DNA of 64,000 nucleotides from Arion vulgaris (lineage: Eukaryota > Mollusca > Gastropoda > Stylommatophora > Arionidae). The position numbers were made by a program, and so were the translations under genes. The stretch covers positions 63,789,644 through 63,853,643 of the forward strand of contig CM036756.1 in assembly GCA_020796225.1 (NCBI GenBank). The letters are read 5' to 3'. Below the pieces are notes generated by a model that saw only the letters and a list, made by a program, of their open reading frames with translations, had not been told where the DNA came from and made no database searches. Of this stretch, positions 12,701 to 24,700 are shown piece by piece; the stretch's first letter is position 1; the number at the start of each line of letters is the position of its first letter.

Positions 12701-15700
12701 GAGAATTAGGTGTTAAGTTTGGACATGCCAGACAGTGTCGTCTTCGTGGTAGAGAGAGAGATATAGTAATCAACTTCTCATGGGTACTGTGAGCAAATGG
12801 ACTTTGGGATGGCTGCTGCACGGAGGACAGAGCACGAATGGGAATGCCCAATGTGCCATGACGTCGATCGCATAACATAACATAACATAACAACTAGACT
12901 ACAACGAACTAGACTACAAGATATGGATATCATTTAAAAGCATTACCTCTGGCAGTGGGCAGCATCCATATTGACCTGCTGCTATTTCACAGCATGTATT
13001 CTCAGCTGGGCATTCAGATCCATCTTTACATTTAACTGATGCATCCACAGGTTTGGATGCTATTTTGGTAAACCAGCTCATGACATCACTACCCTTCGTG
13101 CAGGTTCCAGCGGAGACATCACATTTGTAACCGTGGGGACAACAGTGGGCATGATCAGAGCAACATGTAGCCTGCACAGAGTATATCATAATATTTGATC
13201 ATTGTTGAAACATATGCTACACAGACAAATATCCTTTTGTCATGATCTAATTATTTACTAGGAACTAAAACCGAGGTCTCTATTAATCATTATTATTTTT
13301 GTCATTATTCAAAGATTATTGGTCAGCAATAGTTGTATGATTACCACTATTATTATAATAGGAAACTATAAAGCATATTGCAAAAGCAAATAAATTGATA
13401 TTCTGAAATGGCAAACTCCCAAATAGAAATTTTCGACATCAATAATGCATCAGGATTCTCATTGGTCATTTGTGGGTCACTGGATTAAATCATAAAGGTA
13501 AACCTTGAAATACCTACAAGTAATGCATCCAGAAAATAGGCAATGTCAGTCATTGAGCTGAATATCTAACAATTTGGGATATAATAGTCAAACTAGAGCA
13601 GCTAAAATATTACACTTTTGTTTGTGATACAGCCTGCTGATAACCAAGCCTTGAACAATAACCTAAAGGAGTAATTTGATCTTTAGTTCTAGCCATGGTT
13701 CAAACTAGCAGATTATGTGGAGGATGACCTAGCAATGAATGTAAAAAAAGACTTGGGAGCTGAAAATCAAAACTGAAGGATGTAATAAATCGATGGCAGA
13801 ACAAAGAACCAGGCAGACATGTGAGTCATATTATTGGAGAACACTCTTGGATGACAGAGTATGCATAATTTACTGTCAAACCTGCAACCCACCAACCAGG
13901 TTTCAATATTAGAGTCTTCAAATACTTGTTGCTTTATAAAGTGCAGCTTAGTAAAGAAACTGAAGCTCAAAACTTCAACACAAACAGATTGCAGAAAGTC
14001 ATAACAAATTCTACAACTAACTAGACTACAAAATAATTGCAAATTTTATGCAACTGAAAGATATAGATATCATTTGAAACCATTACCTCTGGCAGTGGGT
14101 AACATCCATATTGACCTGCTGCTATTTCGCAGCATGTATTCTCAGCTGGGCATTCAGATCCATCTTTACATTTAACTGATGCATCTACAGGTTTGGATAC
14201 TATTTTGGTAAACCAGCTCATGACATCACTACCCTTGGTGCAGGTTCCAGCGGAGACATCACATTTGTAGCCGTGGGGACAACAGTGGGCATGATCAGAG
14301 CAACATGTAGCCTGTACAGAGTATACCATAATATTTCATTAATGTGGAAACATAAGCTACCGAGACAAAGATCTTTTAGTAATGAACTAATTATTCATAT
14401 GGAACTAAAACTGCGGTCTCTATTAATCATTATTTTTTTCATTATTCAAAGACTATTGGTCTGCAAATGTTGTACCACTGGTTTTCTGCTAAGAAACTGT
14501 ACAGAGTATTGCAAAAGCAAACAAATTGATATTATGAAAATGCAAATCCCCAAACAAGTTTAAATTTACAACATAAATAATGCATTATGAATCGTAGTGC
14601 AGCATGACAAGAGCTCAACACTGAAAAGAAAGAAATCATTCAAGCTCTAGTACCAACAGAGGATTTATTTTCAGAAAATGTATAAGGTAACCCATAAATG
14701 GATAGATGTCAGGTGGAGAGGAGGTGAAAATTAACACTATACATAACATGACAATTCCATAGAAGATTCTGGAAGCAGAAAAACATGTTTGACATTTATA
14801 ATTAGAGAGTCCTTTTAACTGACTGGAAAGTAAAGTTTATTGCCTTGCCAGCAGTCCACAGTTTGAGATGCAGAATTAGTGTTCTCAGAATACATGCAGC
14901 AATGGTATAGAATATTGTGTCAAGCTCATGTCTCTAGAACTGACAATGTTGTTGAAAATTAGACATACAAAAATTATCACAATCTTGGATGCAGAGAATG
15001 CATAGTTTACTGTCAAACCTGCAACACACCGAACAAGTTTCAGAAGTAGAGTCTTCAAATACTTGATTTATAAAGTGCTGATTGGTAGAGAAAATGAAGC
15101 TGAAATCTTCAGCTCAACAGATTGCAGAAAGTCATAACAAACTCTACAACCAACTAGACTACAAGATATGGATATCATATGAAACCATTACCTCTGGCAG
15201 TGGACAGCATCCATATTGACCTGCTGCTATTTCACAGCATGTATTCTCAGCTGGGCATTCAGAACCATCTTTACATTTAACTGATGCATCCACAGGTTTG
15301 GATTCTATTTTGGAAAACCAGCTCATGACATCACTACCCTTGGTGCAGGTTCCAGCAGAGACATCACATTTGTATCCGTGGGGACAACAGTGGGCATGAT
15401 CAGAGCAACATGTAGCCTGTACAGAGTATATTATAATATTTGATCATTGTGGAAACAAACGCTAAACAGGCATAGATCTTCTAGTCATGATCTAATTATT
15501 CATTGGAAACTAAAACTGATTCTTTTAATTATTATTATTTGTGTTATTATTCTCTCTCACGAATTTGTGTCATTATTCAAAGACTATTGGTCAGCAAATG
15601 TTGTATGATTGTCATTGTTTTTCTGAAGAACAAAAAAAAACTGAACAAAGTGTTACAAAAGCAAACAGACTATGATATTCTGAAATGCAAACCCCAAATA

Positions 15701-18700
15701 GGTTTAAATTTACAACAAAAATAATGTATCAGGATTCTCATTGGTGATTTATGAATTGCAAGATCAAATTGCGAGCTAAACCTTGAAGCGCAAAGTTATA
15801 GATCTTGAAATAAGACAACCTCAGCCATTGAGCCGATTAGCTAATATTTAAGGATAGAGCAGCCAAAACATTATTCTTCTGTTTGTGATACAGCCTACTG
15901 AGAACCCAACCTTGTACAATACCCTGAAGGAATCATTTGTGAACTTCAGTCATTGCCATGGTTCAAACTAGCACATTATGTAGATGATAACCTAGCAATG
16001 AATGGATGACAAGCTTGAGAAGTTGAAAAACCACACTGTGAAGGGTGTAATGAAGTAATGGAAAAACAATAATGTGAAGGGTGTAATGAAGTAATGGAGA
16101 AACAATAATGTGAAGGGTGTAATAAAGTAATGGAGAAACAAAGAACGAGACAGGCATGTCAGTACTATATAATTGAAGTGCACTCTTGGAAGGTGTGGAA
16201 TGCATAGTTTACTGTAAACCTACAACCCATCAATCAGATTTCAGAAGCAGAGTCTTCAAATAATTATACATTTATAAAGTGCTGCTTAACAAAGAAATTA
16301 AAGCTCAAAACTTCAACACAACATATTGCAGAAAACAACATATTGCAGAAAGTCATAAATTCTACAACCAAAAACAAATTCTACAACTAACTAGACTACA
16401 AGATAATTGCAAATTTGATCCAACTGAAATATATGGATATCATTTGAAACCATTACCTCTGGCAGTGGGCAGCATCCATATTGACCTGCTGCTATTTCGC
16501 AGCATGTATTCTCAGCTGGGCATTCAGAACCATCTTTACATTTAACTGATGCATCTACAGGTTTGGATTCTATTTTGGTAAACCAGCTCATGACATCACT
16601 ACCTCTGGTCAGGTTCCAGCAGAGACGTCACATTTGTAGCCGTGGGGACAACAGTGGGCATGATCAGAGCAACAGGTAGCCTGTACAGAGTATACCATAA
16701 TATTTTATCAATGTAGAAACATGAGCTACACAAAGATCTTTTAGTAATGAACTAATTATTCATTGGGAACTAAAAGTGTGGTCTCTAATAATCATTATTA
16801 TATGTTTTCATTATTCAAGGACTATTGGTCTGAAAATTGTGTATGATTACCACTGTTTTTCTGGAAAAATAACTGGCAAAGCATTGCAAAAGCAAACAAA
16901 CTCTGATATTCTGAAATGCAAACCCTCAAACAAGTTTAAATTTACAACAAAAATAATGCTTCAGGATTCCCATTGGTGATTTATGAATTGCAAGATCAAA
17001 TTGTGAAGCTAAACCTTGAAGAGGCTAAGTTATAGATCTTGAAATAAGACAACCTCAGCCATTGTTAGCTAACATTTAAGGATAGAGCAGATAAAACATT
17101 CTTCTGTTTGTGATACAGCCTACTGAGAACCCAACCTTGTACAATACCCTGAAGGAATCATTTGTGAACATCAGTCATTGCCAAGTTTAAAACTATAGTC
17201 TGTCCATTAATTCGTGAGCACGTTTGAAATTGATTTTCTCGAAAACTACCTGTTGGATCTCAGTGTTTTTTTGCATGCAGCCTTAGAATATCCATGACGC
17301 TAAAATAAAGCTAACCAGTAGTTCATAGATGCTACGGATTTTGCACATCGGCGAATTCCTTTGATCTTTTATGACAATTGCAAATACGGGGCTCAAATTT
17401 TAGATTTTACAGTAATCCTAGAATTTGTCCATGTCAATTCTATTCATAGGTGTATTTCCATATTAACTTGATAGGTCAAGTAATTAATTGTGTTGCCCTT
17501 TATGTGCAATCGTGAACTTGGATACAATATGCAACAGTTAGTCCTCCCTTCGGTCACCATTAGACCCCAGGGTGTCTTAACTTCACCACAAATTGTATGA
17601 TGGTAGACGGATTTGGATATGGAAATGTATACGTTGCTATTTCTCAGTCTGTAATCAAAATATGATTTGTATCATCCCGAATCTGACGATTCCATGAGGT
17701 TGATAATTGTTACTGGCTGGACAAATTGTAATCCATCTCGGTGCCAGTACTCGTCTTCCTCTCGGAGCACATGTTCAACACAATTCTTCCAGAACTGCAT
17801 GTCTATCATTGAGAGGGACTCACATTTCAGAACTTCAACATCACACATTTTAAACGTCCTGTTCTGTTCGGTAACTTGCCCTTTTACTTTAGCCCAGACA
17901 AGCTCTATCGGATTGAGGTGAGCATGATATGGAGGTAGTCGCAAAGTCGTGTGGCCGTATTCCGCAATGATTTTGTCAATATGAAACACCTTTGTCTTAT
18001 TTGTCATCCTCACCAGGTGCAACAACTCGGGTTTCAAATATGTATCATCGAAGCTGACATTTTCCTTAGCAAGCCAAGTCCTAATTTGATCTTTTGTATT
18101 TGATGCAGTTGGTACTTTGTCTTCGCTGATACTGCGTTGTGATAGGATGCATTATCCATTACCAAGCATGATGGTCTGTTTAGAATTGGAAGTAGATCTT
18201 TCTCCATCCAGTGCCTGAAAATATGTCCATTCATTTCTGTGTGGTAGTCCCTACCGTCGGTACTTTTGATTGGAAAATAAGTCCAGCGTCATGGACAAGA
18301 CCTTCTTCACTGCTTCCTGCATGTGTTAGTATAATACGCTGGCCTTTGCTGCTTGGTATTTTTCTTTTCTGTTCACCGTCTACTGATTGCCATTCTTTAG
18401 CATTGGTGTGATGAGCATTGACCAAGGATTCGTCCAAATATACAATATCATAGCCTTGCCTCCGCCGCTCACGGATCTGCCTCAGGTATTTACTCGGGCA
18501 GCAATTAAATGTGGCTTTTCACAAATAATATTCCTGCCGCCTATAGTTTTTCTGAAGGTGAAGCCGGCGCTCTTACAATTTTTCATAGAGTACTTTTAGA
18601 AATGTCTATGCTGCAATCTGATTGCAGTTTTAATTTCAGTTTCCTGAGAGTAACAAGTTGATTTGTCGCAAACATTTTCAAGAGCTCCGCTCTTATGACA

Positions 18701-21700
18701 TCTATGTCAAAGTCGTCAATTGTTCTTTTCCTTCCTTGCTTGACATTAGTGCACTTTGTGTCCTGTTTAATCCATCGGGAAAAGGATTCTCTATTCAGAC
18801 CAAGCGCCAGTTGCGTTCGTTTCTCAGGGTTATGAATATCGCAATATAGATGACCTCTCTTAGATTCCCTACGGAAGTGTTGGTATAGTAAAACTGTAAC
18901 CTTCTGCATTGTTATAAATGTGCACTTCAGACTCATTATGAATGTGATATCAATGTCAGTTTTGATAAGCCAACAAATATGATACAATAGCTTCATACAA
19001 ATAGCGAGATACACCTATAACTATACAACGGTATCCCAATTATAACGTCATATGCTTTCCGCGTTCAAAGTCGACTGGGTTAGGTGCATGGAAATTCGTG
19101 AAATTGTTGTTTACTCACGATATTTCAATGTTACCATAATGTATTTTTAGAACAACGCGTCTGTGTACCATAGATCTGTTACTATTGTGTACAATCCGGT
19201 GAGGTTGATTTTAATATAACCTGAAGAAGAAATATTTCAAACTACATCACATTTTCTTGGAAAAAAAAATATTTCTCTAGCGTCATGGATATTCTAAGGT
19301 TGCTTGCAAAAATCACTGAGATCCAAAAGGTAGTTTTCGAGAAAATCAATTTCAAACGTGCTCACGAATTAATGGACAGACTATAGCATATTATGTAGAT
19401 GATAACCTAGCAATGAATGGATGACAGGCTTGGGAGGTGAAGAACTCCACTGTGAAGGATGTAATGAATTGGTGAAATAACAAAAAACCAAGCAGGCTTT
19501 CCAGTCTTATATAATTGGAGAGCACTCTTGGATGACAGAGAATGCACATTTTACTGTCAAACCTGCAACACACCGACCAATTTTCAGAAGTAGAGTCTTC
19601 AAATACTTGTTGTTGATTTATAAAGTGCTGCTTAGTAAAGAAACTGAAGCTCAAAACATCAACACAACAGATTGCAGAAAGTCATAACAAATTCTACAAC
19701 TAACTATACTACAAGATAATTGCAAATTTGATCCAGCTGAAATATATGGATATCATTTGAAACCATTACCTCTGGCAGTGGGCAGCATCCATATTGACCT
19801 GCTGCTATTTCGCAGCATGTATTCTCAGCTGGGCATTCAGAACCATCTTTACATTTAACTGATGCATCTACAGGTTTGGATTCTATTTTGGTAAACCAGC
19901 TCATGACATCACTACCTTTGGTGCAGGTTCCAGCGGAGACGTCACATTTGTAGCCGTGGGGACAACAGTGGGCATGATCAGAGCAACAGGTAGCCTGTAC
20001 AGAGTATACCATAATATTTGATCAATGTAGAAACATGAGCTACACAAAGATCTTTTAGTAATGAACTAATTATTCATTGGGAACTAAAAGTGTGGTCTCT
20101 AATAATCATTATTATATGTTTTCATTATTCAAGGACTATTGGTCTGAAAATTGTGTATGATTACCACAGTTTTTCTGGAAAAAAAACTGGCAAAGTATTG
20201 CAAAAGCAAACAAACTCTGATATTCTGAAAATGCAAACACCCAAACAAGTTTAAATTTACAACAAAAATAATGCTTCAGGATTCCCATTGGTGATTTATG
20301 AATTGCAAGATCAAATTGTGAAGCTAAACCTTGAAGCGGCTTAAGTTATAGATCTTGAAATAAGACAACCTCAGCCATTGAGCTGATTAGCTAACATTTA
20401 AGGATAGAGCAGACAAAACATTCTTCTGTTTGTGATACAGCCTACTGAGAACCCAACCTTGTACAATACCCTGAAGGAATCATTTGTGAACATCAGTCAT
20501 TGCCAAGTTTAAAACTAGCATATTATGTAGATGATAACCTAGCAATGAATGGATGACAGGCTTGGGAGGTGAAGAACTCCACTGTGAAGGATGTAATGAA
20601 TTGGTGAAATAACAAAAAACCAAGCAGGCTTTCCAGTCTTATATAATTGGAGAGCACTCTTGGATGGCAGAGAATGCACATTTTACTGTCAAACCTGCAA
20701 CACACCGACCAATTTTCAGAAGTAGAGTCTTCAAATACTTGTTGTTGATTTATAAAGTGCTGCTTAGTAAAGAAACTGAAGCTCAAAACATCAACACAAC
20801 AGATTGCAGAAAGTCATAACAAATTCTACAACTAACTAGACTACAAGATAATTGCAAATTTGATCCAGCTGAAATATATGGATATCATTTGAAACCATTA
20901 CCTCTGGCAGTGGGCAGCATCCATATTGACCTGCTGCTATTTCGCAGCATGTATTCTCAGCTGGGCATTCAGATCCATCTTTACATTTAACTGATGCATC
21001 TACAGGTTTGGATTCTATTTTGGTAAACCAGCTCATGACATCACTACCCTTGGTGCAGGTTCCAGCAGAGACATCACATTTGTAGCCGTGGGGACAACAG
21101 TGGGCATGATCAGAGCAACATGTAGCCTGTACAGAGTATACCATAATATTTGATCAATGTAGAAACATGAGCTCACAAAGATCTTTAGTAATGAACTAAT
21201 TATTCATTGGGAACTAAAAGTGTGGTCTCTAATAATCATTATTATATGTTTTCATTATTCAAGGACTATTGGTCTGAAAATTGTGTATGATTACCACTGT
21301 TTTTCTGGAAAAAAAACTGGCAAAGCATTGCAAAAGTAAACAAACTCTGATATTCTGAAAATGCAAACCCCCAAACAAGTTTAAATTTACAACAAAAATA
21401 ATGCTTCAGGATTCCCATTGGTGATTTATGAATTGCAAGATCAAATTGTGAAGCTAAACCTTGAAGAGGCTAAGTTATAGATCTTGAAATAAGACAACCT
21501 CAGCCATTGAGCTGATTAGCTAACATTTAAGGATAGAGCAGATAAAACATTCTTCTGTTTGTGATACAGCCTACTGAGAACCCAACCTTGTACAATACCT
21601 TGAAGGAATCATTTGTAAACATCAGTCATTGCCAAGTTTAAAACTAGCATATTATGTAGATGATAACCTAGCAATGAATGGATGACAGGCTTGGGAGGTG

Positions 21701-24700
21701 GAAAACTCCACTGTGAAGGATGTAATAATTGGTGAATAACAAAACCAAGCAGGCTTTCCAGTCTTATATAATTGGAGAGCACTCTTGGATGGCAGAGAAT
21801 GCACATTTTACTGTCAAACCTGCAACACACCGACCAATTTTCAGAAGTAGAGTCTTCAAATACTTGTTGTTGATTTATAAAGGCTGCTTAGTAAAGAAAC
21901 TGAAGCTCAAACATCAACACAACAGATTGCAGAAAGTCATACAAATTCTACAACTAACTAGATAAGATAATTGCAAATTTGATCCAGCTGAAATATATGG
22001 ATATCATTTGCCATTACCCTGGCAGTGGCAGATCCATATTGACCTGCTATTTGCACATGTATTCTCAGCGGGCATTCAGATCCATCTTACATTTAACTGA
22101 TGCATCTACAGGTTTGATTCTATTTTGTAACCAGCCATGACATCACTACCTTGTGCAGGTCCCAGCGAGACATCATTTGTAGCGGGACAACAGTGGCATG
22201 ATCAGAGCAACATGTAGCCTGTCAGAGTATACCATAATATTTGATCAATGTGAAACATAGCACACAGATCTTAGTAATGAACTAATTATCATTGGAACTA
22301 AAGGTGGTCTCTATAATCAATTATGTTTCTTATTCAGACTATTGTCTGAAATTGTGATGATTACATGTTCTGAAAACTGGCAAAGATCAAAGCAAACAAA
22401 CTCTGATATTCTGAAAATGCAAACACCCAAACAAGTTTAAATTTACAACAAAAATAATGCTTCAGGATTCCCATTGGTGATTTATGAATTGCAAGATCAA
22501 ATTGCGAAGCTAAACCTTGAAGCGGCTAAAGTTATAGATCTTGAAATAAGACAACCTCAGCCATTGAGCTGATTAGCTAACATTTAAGGATAGAGCAGAT
22601 AAAACATTCTTCTGTTTGTGATACAGCCTACTGAGAACCCAACCTTGTACAATACCTTGAAGGAATCATTTGTGAACATCAGTCATTGCCAAGTTTAAAA
22701 CTAGCATATTATGTAGATGATAACCTAGCAATGAATGGATGACAGGCTTGGGAGGTGAAAAACTCCATTGTGAAGGATGTAATGAATTGGTGGAATAACA
22801 AAAAACCAAGCAGGCTTTCCAGTCTTATATAATTGGAGAGCACTCTTGGATGACAGAGAATGCACATTTTACTGTCAAACCTGCAACACACCGACCAATT
22901 TTCAGAAGTAGAGTCTTCAAATACTTGTTGTTGATTTATAAAGTGCTGCTTAGTAAAGAAACTGAAGCTCAAAACATCAACACAACAGATTGCAGAAAGT
23001 CATAACAAATTCTACAACTAACTAGACTACAAGATAATTGCAAATTTGATCCAGCTGAAATATATGGATATCATTTGAAACCATTACCTCTGGCAGTGGG
23101 CAGCATCCATATTGACCTGCTGCTATTTCGCAGCATGTATTCTCAGCTGGGCATTCAGAACCATCTTTACATTTAACTGATGCATCTACAGGTTTGGATT
23201 CTATTTTGGTAAACCAGCTCATGACATCACTACCTTTGGTGCAGGTTCCAGCGGAGACGTCACATTTGTAGCCGTGGGGACAACAGTGGGCATGATCAGA
23301 GCAACAGGTAGCCTGTACAGAGTATACCATAATATTTGATCAATGTAGAAACATGAGCTACACAAAGATCTTTTAGTAATGAACTAATTATTCATTGGGA
23401 ACTAAAAGTGTGGTCTCTACTAATCATTATTATGTTTTCATTATCCAAGGACTATTGGTCTGAAAATTGTGTATGATTACCACAGTTTTTCTGGAAAAAA
23501 AACTGGCAAAGTATTGCAAAAGCAAACAAACTCTGATATTCTGAAAATGCAAACACCCAAACAAGTTTAAATTTACAACAAAAATAATGCTTCAGGATTC
23601 CCATTGGTGATTTATGAATTGCAAGATCAAATTGCGAAGCTAAACCTTGAAGCTGCTTAAGTTATAGATCTTGAAATAAGACAACCTCAGCCATTGAGCT
23701 GATTAGCTAATATTTAAGGATAGAGCAGACAAAACATTCTTCTATTTGTGATACAGCCTACTGAGAACCCAACCTTGTACAATACCCTGAAGGAATCATT
23801 TGTGAACATCAGTCATTGCCAAGTTTAAAACTAGCATATTATGTAGATGATAACCTAGCAATGAATGGATGACAGGCTTGGGAGGTGAAGAACTCCACTG
23901 TGAAGGATGTAATGAATTGGTGAAATAACAAAAAACCAAGCAGGCTTTCCAGTCTTATATAATTGGAGAGCACTCTTGGATGGCAGAGAATGCACATTTT
24001 ACTGTCAAACCTGCAACACACCGACCAATTTTCAGAAGTAGAGTCTTCAAATACTTATTGTTGATTTATAAAGTGCTGCTTAGTAAAGAAACTGAAGCTC
24101 AAAACATCAACACAACAGATTGCAGAAAGTCATAACAAATTCTACAACTAACTAGACTACAAGATAATTGCAAATTTGATCCAGCTGAAATATATGGATA
24201 TCATTTGAAACCATTACCTCTGGCAGTGGGCAGCATCCATATTGACCTGCTGCTATTTCGCAGCATGTATTCTCAGCTGGGCATTCAGAACCATCTTTAC
24301 ATTTAACTGATGCATCCACAGGTTTGGATGCTATTTTGGTAAACCAGCTCATGACATCACTACCCTTGGTGCAGGTTCCAGCGGAGACATCACATTTGTA
24401 GCCGTGGGGACAACAGTGGGCATGATCAGAGCAACAAGTAGCCTGTACAGAGTAAACCATAATATTTGATCATTGTGGAAACATGAGCTACACAAAGATC
24501 TTTTAGTATGAACTAATTATTTATTGAGAACTAAAACTGCGGTCTCTATTAATCATTATTATTTTTTTCATTATTCAAAGACTATTGGTCTGCAAATGTT
24601 TTACCACTGGTTTTCTGCTAAGAAACTGTACAGAGTATTTCGAAATCAATCAAATTGATATTATGAAAATACAAATCCCCAAACAAGTTTAAATTTACAA

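Larger units (their letters stand above)
7640..13170 (-). repeat. Higher-order duplication of a two-exon block
   Basis: Exons 17 and 16 (7928, 9749) with their introns and two LINE ends are repeated as exons 15 and 14 (10885, 12947). Offsets are 2,957 bases for the first pair and 3,198 for the second. The 241-base difference is explained by a LINE end present only at 12660-12893. Left duplicate boundary in the second copy is near 10593. Confidence 0.8.
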
